From: G020344215 sp039586575 | GTDB lineage: Bacteria > Gemmatimonadota > Gemmatimonadetes > Palauibacterales > KS3-K002 | Assembly (NCBI GenBank): GCA_039586575.1 | Contig: JBDHKD010000040.1 | Coordinates: 1 to 23,746 of the forward strand | Reading direction: 5' to 3' | DNA length: 23,746 bases | Shown here: positions 15,380-22,003 of the stretch, one piece after another | Numbering within the stretch: the stretch's first letter is position 1 | How the letters are laid out: each line of letters starts with the position of its first letter | Program-made: the position numbers and the translations under genes | Notes under the pieces: model-generated | Database searches by the model: none | Seen by the model: only the letters and a program-made list of their open reading frames with translations | Told to the model about the DNA's origin: nothing

Positions 15380-15463
15380 CCCAGGGCGGAGGGATCACCC
15401 ACTCCCCCCCCTCCTTCGAAGCGGCCCCTCCGCTCTGGTCCCCACCTTCGGGTGGGCTTTTTT
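15380..15463 (+). ncRNA. Candidate structured small RNA or attenuator leader of dnaE2
   Basis: Starting at the predicted transcription start, CCAGGGCGGAGGG (15381-15393) pairs with CCCTCCGCTCTGG (15426-15438), 13 bp with one G.U. The 32-nt loop is C-rich (eight consecutive C, then TCCTT). Two nucleotides later comes a C(UUCG)G terminator with six U (to 15463). The order promoter, stem, terminator gives a transcript of about 84 nt. It ends 45 nt before the dnaE2 ATG. No upstream plus-strand gene could need this terminator. No known RNA family is recognised. Confidence 0.55.
15441..15463 (+). terminator. Intrinsic terminator with UUCG tetraloop upstream of dnaE2
   Basis: CCCACC (15441-15446), TTCG, GGTGGG (15451-15456), C, then TTTTTT (15458-15463). 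The C(UUCG)G loop is exceptionally stable. It lies inside the dnaE2 leader, so either a small RNA ends here or dnaE2 transcription must read through. Confidence 0.85.
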
Positions 15464-15508
15464 GTCGCCGGGACTTACGGTATTTCTTCGGGTACCAGCA
15501 GCGGTCCG

Positions 15509-18500
15509 ATGCCGACTTACGCCGAGCTTCACTGTCACTCCGCTTTCTCCCTTCTGGACGGGGCCTCCACGCCGGAAGCCCTGGTTGGACGGGCGGTGGG
15601 GCTTGGCCTGGGGGCGTTGGCGCTGACGGACCATGACGAGCTGGGCGGTGCGGTGCGGTTCAGCCAGGCGGCGCGGGAGGCGGGGTTGGAGGCGATCGTG
15701 GGGGCCGAGCTGACGGTGGAGTCGGCGGAGCCGGGAGGGCGGCCCAGCCACATCACGCTGTTGGCGCGCACGGCGGAGGGTTACGCGAACCTGGCGGAGC
15801 TCGTCACGCGATCGCGAAGCCCGGGTGGTGGGGAGCCGCGGCGGTCGCTTCGCTCCACGTCGCGCGGCCCGGTTGCAGGAACGGCGGCTGCGCCGCCGCC
15901 GCGCTCCAAGTTACGCTCGGCGACCGCCACGGCTCCCCGACACGGGTTCCGCACGCTTCCCTCGGAGGTGGGCTGGGCGCCGGGCCGGGGTCTACCGCGC
16001 GTCACCTGGGACGATCTGGCGGAGCTGGGCTCTGGCCTGCTCGCTCTGACGGGCTGCCCACAGGGCGAGCTGGCGCGGCGGGTGCGGGCGGGCGAGGGGA
16101 AGGGGGCGCGCGAGCTGCTCGATTTTCTGTGCAGCGTGTACGACGGGTACATAGCGGTGGAGGTATGGGACCACGCGCTGCCGGAGGAGCGGGAGCTGGC
16201 GGATGCGCTGCTGGAGTTGGCGGACCGTCGTGGGCTCACGGCGGTGGCGACGAACGACGTGCATTACGCGGCGCCGCCGGGCCGAATCGTCCACGACGTG
16301 CTGACCTGCCTGCGTCACCAGGTGACGCTGGATGAGGCGGGCACGCGTCTCAGGCCCAACGGTGAGTGGTACCTGAAGCCGCCGTCGGTGGTGTGGCGGC
16401 GTTGGCGTCATCGCCCCGAGGTGGTGGAGAACACGCTCGCCCTGGCTGCCGAGTGCCGCTTCCGGCTGGCGGATCTGTCGCCGTCGATGCCGGGGTTCCA
16501 GGTGCCGGCGGGAATGACGCGACAGGAGTTCCTCGAGTCGCTCGTCTGGAAGGGAGCGGTGGAGCGCTACGGCGGTGCCACGGGCCAGCGGCGGAACGGG
16601 GATCCGATTCGGGTAGTCGCGCCAAGCGGGGCGTCGGGGATCCCCTCGCTTCATGTCGCGCGGCGTCGGGCTGGGATGGAAGACGGGCCGGGGCGCTCCA
16701 AATGTCCGCTCGAGGATCACCCGCCGCGCCCTGCCGATCGCACGGTAGGATGGTGGCACACACCTCGGCCGGGCCAGCCAAAACGCGATGAGAACATACC
16801 TCAGAATGGCGATCGGACGCGCGTCGTCGCTTCCTCGGATGGTGACCGGGCACCGCAGGGGTCGTCGAGCGCGACTGCGAGCCGCGATAGGGAGGGCAGG
16901 GCTGGAACCCCGAGCGGACATTTGGAGCGCGGTGGCCCGTCGCCCGTCCCTGCTTGTGTTGCGCGACATGAAGCGAGGGGTTCCAGTCCTGCCCGACCGG
17001 CCGGCGCCACATGGAGGGCGAGGACCCCTGCAGTGCCCTCCCACCACGGAAGGTTGGGCCTGACGGCGCGGGTCCGACGCCAGATCCGCCACGAGCTCGA
17101 GGTGATCGCGCGGCTCGACCTGGCGGGGTACTTCCTCACGGTCTGGGACATCGTGCGCTTCGCGCGGCGGCGCGGGATCCTATTGCAGGGTCGCGGCTCG
17201 GCGGCGAACTCCTGCGTCTGCTACTGCCTGGGGATCACGGCGGTGGACCCGATCAAGTTCGAGCTGTTGTTCGAGCGCTTCCTGTCGGAGGAGCGGGGTG
17301 GCGCGCCCGACATCGATCTGGACATCGAGCACGAGCAGCGCGAGGAGGTGCTCCAGTACGTCTATCGGAAGTACGGTCGCGAGCGTGCGGCGATGGTCTG
17401 CGAGTCGATCACCTATCGGGGCCGCTCCGCCGTCCGCGACGCCGCCCGCGTGCTCGGCTTCTCGACCGACGTAGCCGACCGGTTGGCGGGGGAAGCGGAG
17501 CGTCACGAGGCGGCCGAGGCGGCCGACGCCTTGGAGAACGGCGGCTTGGCCGCCTGTGGGCTCGACCCGGCGAACAGTCGCGTGCGGGCATTGGTGCATG
17601 TGGTGCGCGGGCTCGACCAACTGCCGCGCCACCGCTCGATCCACGTGGGCGGCTTCGTGCTCAGCGAAGGCCCGCTCTCGCGGGTGGTGCCGATCGAGCC
17701 GGCGGCGATGGCCGGCCGCACCGTCATCCAGTGGGACAAAGACGATCTCGAGTTCGCGGGGCTCATCAAGATCGATCTGCTGGGGCTGGGGATGCTCACC
17801 TGTCTGGCGAAGGCGATCCGCTACATCCGCGAGACGCGCAGCCTGAGCCTCGACCTGGCGCAGTTACCGGCCGCCGATCCCGAGGTCTACAAGATGATCC
17901 AGGCGGCGGACACGGTAGGTGTCTTCCAGATCGAGAGCCGCGCCCAGATGAACTCGCTGCCGCGGCTCAAGCCGGCGAATTTCTACGACCTGGTGGTGCA
18001 GGTAGCGCTCATCCGGCCGGGGCCCATTCAGGGCGACATGGTGCACCCCTACGTGCGGCGCCGGCGCGGCGAAGAGCCGGTGACGTACCTGCACCCGGAC
18101 CTGGAGCCGATCCTCGAGCGGACGCTGGGCGTGCCGCTGTTCCAGGAGCAGGGGATGAAGGTGGCGGTGGCGATGGCGGGGTTCACGCCGGGCCAGGCGG
18201 ACCTGTTGCGGCGGGCGATGGGGTTCAAGCGATCGCGTGAGGCGATGGCGGCGATCGAGCCGGCGTTGCGCGCCGGGATGAGCGAACGTGGCGTGACGCC
18301 GGAGGTGCAGGGTTACATCGTCAAATATCTCACCGCCTTCGCCAACTACGGGTTCCCCGAGAGTCATTCGGCATCGTTCGCGCTCTTGGTCTATGCGTCG
18401 GCGTACCTGAAGCGCTACTACGCGCCCGAGTTCTTCTGCGCGCTCTTGAACTCCCAACCGATGGGGTTCTACGCGCCGGGCACGCTGGTGCACGACGCGC

Positions 18501-19474
18501 GGCGTCACGGCGTCGCAGTGCGGCCGCTCGACCTCGCCTACTCCGAGTGGGACTGCACGCTCGAGGAGCCCCCGCCGCGCCCTGACCTTCGCGGTTCGAG
18601 TCCTCCCTCAGGGGCCCCCACTGCGTCCACTCGATCTCAGAACTGGGTGGGGAGAGAGCCGGGCGGGTGGTCGAGCGCAATTCGGAGCGCGGCGGCGGCG
18701 CAGCCGCCGTTACTGCAACCGGGCCGCGCGACATGGAGCGAGACGACCCGCCCGGCGACCGCTCCTCCCCCCGCTCTGCGAATCGGCTTGCGTTACGTCC
18801 GTGGGTTGGGCTCCAGGGCGGAAGAGAAACTGAAGGCGGCGTGGGAGGCCGGCGGACCGTTCCGGAGTGTGGAGGACGTGGTGCGGCGCTCGGGACTCGG
18901 CCTCCCCGCCCTCAAGACGCTGGCCGAGGCGGGCGCCTTCCGGACGCTCTGGGGCCCGGGCCGCCGCGCGGCGCTCTGGGAGGTGCTGGCGCGGCTGGCG
19001 CAGAAGCCGCTGGCGCGAGTCGAGTCGACGCGGCAGCCGAAGCTCAAGGAGATGAAGAAAGTCGAGCTGGTCGCCGCCGACTACACGACCACCGGGCTCT
19101 GCACGCACGGGCATCCCATGGAGCACCTGCGCGCAGCGCTCCGGGCGCAGGGCGTGCTGTCGGCCGAGGAGCTGCGCCGCGTCCCTAGCGGCCGGCGCGT
19201 CAAAGTCGCCGGCGTGGTGATCTGCCGGCAGCGGCCCGGAACGGCGAAGGGCGTCTGCTTCATCACGCTGGAAGACGAGACGGGTTTCTCCAACTTCGTC
19301 GTCTATGCCGACCTCTTTCAGCGCTACCGTAAGACCATCGTCCGCTCACCGGTGCTCTTGATCGAGGGGATCGCCCAGAACGAGCAAGACGTGGTGAACG
19401 TGCAGGTACGGCAGATCACGGCCATCGCGCCACAGGCGGGCGCCGAGGTCATCGAGAGCCACGACTTCCACTAG
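15509..19474 (+). CDS. dnaE2: Error-prone DNA polymerase III alpha subunit DnaE2, enlarged by repeat insertions
   Basis: A C-family polymerase for translesion and damage-induced synthesis. From ATG 15509 (MPTYAELHCHSAFSLLDG) it has 1,321 residues. An N-terminal PHP domain shows HCH (H8, H10), LTDHDE (D41-D43) and NDVHY (H252). The palm carries APDIDLDIEH with D601 and D603, and KIDLLGLG with D756, which together are the catalytic acidic triad. Fingers, an HhH region (GLRYVRGLG) and a C-terminal OB fold end in ESHDFH, as in DnaE2. The family is usually about 1,050 residues. The surplus is three low-complexity Arg/Pro/Ser/Gly/Ala-rich blocks at about 105-163, 355-515 and 1021-1086, made of palindromic repeats, all without stop codons. 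Catalytic motifs are intact, so it is probably functional. No imuA or imuB lies next to it. The ribosome site is weak. The open frame upstream to 15365 crosses the terminator and is not family-like. Confidence 0.92.
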   Translation: MPTYAELHCHSAFSLLDGASTPEALVGRAVGLGLGALALTDHDELGGAVRFSQAAREAGLEAIVGAELTVESAEPGGRPSHITLLARTAEGYANLAELVTRSRSPGGGEPRRSLRSTSRGPVAGTAAAPPPRSKLRSATATAPRHGFRTLPSEVGWAPGRGLPRVTWDDLAELGSGLLALTGCPQGELARRVRAGEGKGARELLDFLCSVYDGYIAVEVWDHALPEERELADALLELADRRGLTAVATNDVHYAAPPGRIVHDVLTCLRHQVTLDEAGTRLRPNGEWYLKPPSVVWRRWRHRPEVVENTLALAAECRFRLADLSPSMPGFQVPAGMTRQEFLESLVWKGAVERYGGATGQRRNGDPIRVVAPSGASGIPSLHVARRRAGMEDGPGRSKCPLEDHPPRPADRTVGWWHTPRPGQPKRDENIPQNGDRTRVVASSDGDRAPQGSSSATASRDREGRAGTPSGHLERGGPSPVPACVARHEARGSSPARPAGATWRARTPAVPSHHGRLGLTARVRRQIRHELEVIARLDLAGYFLTVWDIVRFARRRGILLQGRGSAANSCVCYCLGITAVDPIKFELLFERFLSEERGGAPDIDLDIEHEQREEVLQYVYRKYGRERAAMVCESITYRGRSAVRDAARVLGFSTDVADRLAGEAERHEAAEAADALENGGLAACGLDPANSRVRALVHVVRGLDQLPRHRSIHVGGFVLSEGPLSRVVPIEPAAMAGRTVIQWDKDDLEFAGLIKIDLLGLGMLTCLAKAIRYIRETRSLSLDLAQLPAADPEVYKMIQAADTVGVFQIESRAQMNSLPRLKPANFYDLVVQVALIRPGPIQGDMVHPYVRRRRGEEPVTYLHPDLEPILERTLGVPLFQEQGMKVAVAMAGFTPGQADLLRRAMGFKRSREAMAAIEPALRAGMSERGVTPEVQGYIVKYLTAFANYGFPESHSASFALLVYASAYLKRYYAPEFFCALLNSQPMGFYAPGTLVHDARRHGVAVRPLDLAYSEWDCTLEEPPPRPDLRGSSPPSGAPTASTRSQNWVGREPGGWSSAIRSAAAAQPPLLQPGRATWSETTRPATAPPPALRIGLRYVRGLGSRAEEKLKAAWEAGGPFRSVEDVVRRSGLGLPALKTLAEAGAFRTLWGPGRRAALWEVLARLAQKPLARVESTRQPKLKEMKKVELVAADYTTTGLCTHGHPMEHLRAALRAQGVLSAEELRRVPSGRRVKVAGVVICRQRPGTAKGVCFITLEDETGFSNFVVYADLFQRYRKTIVRSPVLLIEGIAQNEQDVVNVQVRQITAIAPQAGAEVIESHDFH
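15830..15938 (-). repeat. Palindromic repeat copy 1 inside dnaE2 (subtype I)
   Basis: The outer arms 15830-15848 and 15920-15938 pair at 18 of 19 positions (GGGGAGCCGCGGCGGTCGC). The antisense strand carries box L (GAGCGTAACTTGGAGCGCGG, 15918-15899) and box R (GCGCGACGTGGAGCGA, 15865-15850). A central hairpin GGCGGC-TGC-GCCGCC lies at 15883-15897. It matches copy 4 (18658-18756) in opposite orientation at close to 90 percent over about 80 nt by hand alignment. It encodes the RSLRSTSRGPVAG... insert. Confidence 0.85.
16636..16722 (-). repeat. Palindromic repeat copy 2 inside dnaE2 (subtype II)
   Basis: The antisense strand carries box L (GAGCGGACATTTGGAGCGC, 16711-16693) and box R (GCGCGACATGAAGCGA, 16661-16646). 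Both are the same as in copy 3, which lies in the opposite direction. The outer arms are short (GGGGATCC at 16636-16643 with GGATCACCC at 16714-16722, one bulge), so this copy is more worn or trimmed. The middle resembles the complement of the copy 3 middle (GGGATGGAAGACGGGCC). Confidence 0.7.
16840..17046 (+). repeat. Older palindromic repeat copy 5, split by copy 3
   Basis: The arms 16840-16863 and 17023-17046 pair well: TGGTG with CACCA, and GGGCACCGCAGGGGTC with 17023-17038 at 15 of 16. Diverged box L (GAGCGCGACTGCGAGCCGCG, 16867-16886) and box R (GGCGCCACATGGAGGGCGA, 17003-17021) flank a complete copy 3. The simplest reading is a newer element inserted in an older one. Confidence 0.65.
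16894..16994 (+). repeat. Palindromic repeat copy 3 inside dnaE2 (subtype II, nested)
   Basis: The outer arms GGGCAGGGCTGGAACCCC (16894-16911) and 16977-16994 pair over 18 bp with one G.U. Box L starts GAGCGGACATTTGGAGCGC (16912-16930) and box R is GCGCGACATGAAGCGA (16961-16976). It lies within copy 5 and is inverted relative to copy 2. Confidence 0.85.
18658..18756 (+). repeat. Palindromic repeat copy 4 inside dnaE2 (subtype I)
   Basis: The outer arms GCCGGGCGGGT (18658-18668) and ACCCGCCCGGC (18746-18756) are perfectly complementary. Box L is GAGCGCAATTCGGAGCGCGG (18673-18692) and box R is GCGCGACATGGAGCGA (18726-18741). The central hairpin is GGCGGC-6 nt-GCCGCC (18691-18708). It is 99 nt, a multiple of three. 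The flanking 18569-18657 also has no counterpart in DnaE2. Confidence 0.85.
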
Positions 19475-19531
19475 GAGCCACTGGCCCGGCCGCCTGGAAA
19501 ACCCGATGCGGCGTTTCGGTGGGCCCGCTAC

Positions 19532-19558
19532 TATATTGTGTAACCAGTTCACAAAATA
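19532..19558. promoter_or_regulatory. AT-rich dyad and possible -10 upstream of the DsbD-like/TlpA-like operon
   Basis: TATATTGTG (19532-19540), 9 nt, CACAAAATA (19550-19558) pairs at 8 of 9 positions. TATATT could be a -10 box, but no good -35 is present at the right distance. It lies 45 nt before the GTG at 19603 and is the only AT-rich part of the gap, so it probably controls that operon. Confidence 0.45.
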
Positions 19559-19602
19559 TGCCCGCTGACCACCAGGCGGGTCGCCCAAACCCTTAGCTGA
19601 CA

Positions 19603-20163
19603 GTGAAATCAGCCGGCCTAATCCGGGGCGCTTTGGCGAGCTGCGTGCTCGCGGTTCTGAGCACGGCTGCGGCGGCCCACGCCCAGGTGCCGGGCGGCGC
19701 CGATTCGGTCAAGGTCCGGGCGTACGCCGAGCCCGCGACCGTTCGCCCCGGTGAGACGCTCTCCATCGTCGTCGTTCTTGACCACGCCGCCGGCTTCCAC
19801 ACCTGGCCGCACGAGCCGGTCGTACCCCCCGAGTTCGAAGGCCTGATGCCTATCGCCACATCGGTCCAAGCCTCCTCGCTCCCGGAGGGAGCGGCCGTGG
19901 ACGTGATCCGCTGGCCCGAGCCGGCGACCGTGACGGTCCACTACATCCGGGATCCGGTCGAGCTTCTGGTCTACGCCGGCGAAGCCGTCGTGCGCCTCGA
20001 TGTGCGATTCGCAACGGGCACGCCGGACGGCGCGCACAGCGTCGAGCTGCGCGTCCGCTACCAGGCCTGCGACGAGCGGGTCTGCTATCCGCCCAAGACC
20101 GTGAGCCTCAGCGTCCCCTTCAGCCTGGCCCCGGGCAGTCCGGACCGGGCTCGGGGACGATGA
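19603..20163 (+). CDS. Periplasmic DsbD N-terminal-like domain protein
   Basis: A 186-residue protein with a signal peptide (to about residue 27, AAAAHAQ) and a single immunoglobulin-like domain matching the N-terminal domain of thiol:disulfide interchange protein DsbD. Family features are 'VRPGETLSIVVVLDHAAGFHTWP', the late RYQACDERVCYPP with the redox pair C156 and C161, and a following strand. In DsbD this domain receives electrons and passes them to periplasmic thiol proteins. Here it stands alone: the membrane and C-terminal thioredoxin parts are absent. The GTG start at 19603 is the only one giving the full signal peptide. Its stop overlaps an ATG (ATGA) in the frame of the next gene, a TlpA-like protein. 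Confidence 0.82.
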   Translation: MKSAGLIRGALASCVLAVLSTAAAAHAQVPGGADSVKVRAYAEPATVRPGETLSIVVVLDHAAGFHTWPHEPVVPPEFEGLMPIATSVQASSLPEGAAVDVIRWPEPATVTVHYIRDPVELLVYAGEAVVRLDVRFATGTPDGAHSVELRVRYQACDERVCYPPKTVSLSVPFSLAPGSPDRARGR

Positions 20164-20228
20164 GCTGTCTGACTAAGACCCAGGCGCGCGACCGCTCAGC
20201 TTCGCGCCGCAACCGAGGGACGGGTCTC

Positions 20229-21932
20229 ATGAGGATTATCCAGCTAACAGTCATCGCCTTGCTCTTCGCCGGGCCGACCCTGGCACAGGAACCCGCAGCG
20301 GAGCCGGCACCGCCGACCACGACGATCACCGGTACGCTGCTGAGCGCCGACGGCCAGCCGATCGAAATGGCTCACGTCGGTCTTTACCCTCTTTCCGGGG
20401 GAGCGGCGATCGAGTCGGCGGAGGTGGCGGCCGATGGCAGTTACGTGCTGGAGACCGACTCGGTCGGCGTATTCTCGCTGTGGTACACCGGCGTCGACTG
20501 CTTGATTCAAAGCAGAGCGCTCTTGTTGGACGGGGCCGGCGGCGCGATCGAGATCGACGTCGGCTTGGGCACGCACGACTTCCAGGACGATCTTTCGGAG
20601 GTCGCCGTGATCGGCGAGTTCAACGACTTCGCTTTCGGACAGGACGACCGCCCGCTGGAGTTGCAGGACGACGGCACCTACGTCCTCGAGATCGAGTGGG
20701 ACGCCGACACGCTGGCTTATCAACTGATCAACATCGTCAGTGGCCGCAGCATCAACGGCACGCAGAGCGATCGATTCGTCTACGATGGCGGCGGCGATTA
20801 CCGGTCCGTCATCTCGGTGGCCGATGGTGTGGCCCGCATCGTGTTCGATCCCCAGAAATTGCACGTGATCGACGCCGCGCCGTCGGTGCAGTTCGGCGAC
20901 CCCGAGGGTTTGCAGGCTCGCTATGCGAGTTTCGCGCAGTTCATGCAGGACCGGCGCGCCGAATACTACGAAGAACGCCGAGCGTTGCAGGAGGAAGGGG
21001 CGAGCGACGAAGAGTTGCGCAGCTTCGGCGCCGAATACGACTGGTCCGACGTCGACGCCGCTCTCGAAGACTGGCTGGACGAGACCAGCGATCCCGACCT
21101 GCGCGGCACGCTGCTCCTGACCTACGTCAGCCGGTCGGTGCGGACCGATTCGCTGTACGCACGGATGGCCTTGGCCGAAGTCGAGCCAGCATCGCCGAAA
21201 TGGGGGATGGCACAGTTCCTCTTGCCCAGCGCCATCGATGCCACAGGTCACCCGGAGGCCTACGAGGACTTCCTCTATGCCGCGCTGCGGGAGAACCCCA
21301 GCGAGGCGCTCAAGCCCGACGTGCTGTTCCAGCTGCTCTGGCAAGCCCACGAGGATCATAACGAAAATGAGACGCGGATCCTTTACGCCTGGCTGGTCTC
21401 CGAGTATCCGGACGAGTGGCAGGCCCAGTACGCGCGATCCGAGTTCGACCCGAACCGCGCCGTCCGCGAGGGGCAGCCGGTACCCGAGTTCGAGATCGCC
21501 TCGTTGGAGGACTCGACGGTGATCTACTCGAACCAGGGCTTGGCGGGTCAGATCTACCTTATCGACTTCTGGGCTGTTTGGTGTGGGCCGTGTATCGCCG
21601 AGATGCCGTACCTGCACGCTGCCTATGAGAAGTACGGGCAAGATGGGTTCACCATCTTGAGTCTCTCGTTCGACGACAAGCCCGAGGACGTCATCGAGCA
21701 TCGTGAGAAAGGCGAGTGGACCATGCCGTGGCTGCACGCCTTCGTCGGAGATGGTTTCGGTAGTGAACTGGCCAAGACGTTCCAAGTCTATGGCATACCG
21801 AAACCGGTTCTTGTCGGCAAGGACGGGACGATCCTCGCCACTTACCGCGACCTGCACGGCGAGAAACTCGACGAGACGCTGGCCGGGGTGTTCGGCCGCG
21901 AGCCCACGGTGAGCGAGGAGGAGAGCCGATAG
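20229..21932 (+). CDS. TlpA/ResA-like thioredoxin-fold protein with N-terminal Ig-like domains
   Basis: A periplasmic thiol-disulfide protein. I choose ATG 20229 (567 residues) because MRIIQLTVIALLFAGPTLAQ is a normal signal peptide; the in-frame ATG at 20160, overlapping the previous stop, would add 23 charged residues in front. Domains in order: a carboxypeptidase-regulatory-like fold (TITGTLLSADGQPIEMAHVG); a domain like glycogen-binding/E-set (VIGEFNDFAFGQDDRPLEL, DGTYVLEIEW); a helical middle (about 220-410, rich in Asp/Glu); and a C-terminal thioredoxin fold with FWAVWCGPC (C452, C455) and cis-proline GIPKPVLV. This architecture is common in Bacteroidota-like redox proteins. The co-encoded DsbD-like protein is a likely redox partner. 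A hairpin terminator follows. Confidence 0.87.
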   Translation: MRIIQLTVIALLFAGPTLAQEPAAEPAPPTTTITGTLLSADGQPIEMAHVGLYPLSGGAAIESAEVAADGSYVLETDSVGVFSLWYTGVDCLIQSRALLLDGAGGAIEIDVGLGTHDFQDDLSEVAVIGEFNDFAFGQDDRPLELQDDGTYVLEIEWDADTLAYQLINIVSGRSINGTQSDRFVYDGGGDYRSVISVADGVARIVFDPQKLHVIDAAPSVQFGDPEGLQARYASFAQFMQDRRAEYYEERRALQEEGASDEELRSFGAEYDWSDVDAALEDWLDETSDPDLRGTLLLTYVSRSVRTDSLYARMALAEVEPASPKWGMAQFLLPSAIDATGHPEAYEDFLYAALRENPSEALKPDVLFQLLWQAHEDHNENETRILYAWLVSEYPDEWQAQYARSEFDPNRAVREGQPVPEFEIASLEDSTVIYSNQGLAGQIYLIDFWAVWCGPCIAEMPYLHAAYEKYGQDGFTILSLSFDDKPEDVIEHREKGEWTMPWLHAFVGDGFGSELAKTFQVYGIPKPVLVGKDGTILATYRDLHGEKLDETLAGVFGREPTVSEEESR

Positions 21933-21941
21933 GGAATGCAA

Positions 21942-21986
21942 GAGCCCCGCTGCGTCGCCTACGTGTAGTGGTGTTCAGCGGGGCTC
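21942..21986. terminator. Hairpin between convergent genes, probable bidirectional terminator
   Basis: GAGCCCCGCTG (21942-21952) and CAGCGGGGCTC (21976-21986) pair perfectly over 11 bp with a 23-nt loop. It starts 9 nt after the TlpA-like stop and ends 17 nt before the stop of the convergent lipoprotein. There is no long U-run. Confidence 0.6.
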
Positions 21987-22003
21987 GGCGCTTCAGCTTC
22001 CGA

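Noticed and set aside
15365..15508. Extension of dnaE2 upstream to the ATG at 15365
   Set aside because: The extension crosses a strong intrinsic terminator and the structured leader, and the residues match nothing; the family start is MPTYAELHCHSAFS at 15509.
16571..17060. Intein or group I/II intron as the cause of the dnaE2 insertions
   Set aside because: There are no intein splice motifs (no Cys/Ser start with His-Asn end), no homing endonuclease, and no intron core. Instead there are repeated palindromes.
17011..18240. Plus-strand frame of 409 codons inside dnaE2
   Set aside because: Out of frame with the conserved polymerase motifs; a low-complexity shadow.
18585..18620. GGTTCGAGTCC followed by GGGGCCCCCA looked like a tRNA T-arm and 3' end
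   Set aside because: The T-stem does not pair properly and no D-arm, anticodon arm or acceptor partner precedes it; it is inside the third dnaE2 insertion.
15830..18756. CRISPR array made of the dnaE2 repeats
   Set aside because: Copies are about 100 nt, in both orientations, irregularly spaced, diverged and nested, with no cas genes.
20176..20227. Possible further repeat copy (AGACCC ... GGGTCT around GC-rich sequence)
   Set aside because: Only 6 bp of arms and no L or R box; within chance for this composition.
20244..21941. Long open frame on the minus strand (565 codons)
   Set aside because: It is antisense to the TlpA-like gene, which has clear domains and a signal peptide; the composition is Arg/Val/Gln-rich as expected of a GC-rich shadow frame.
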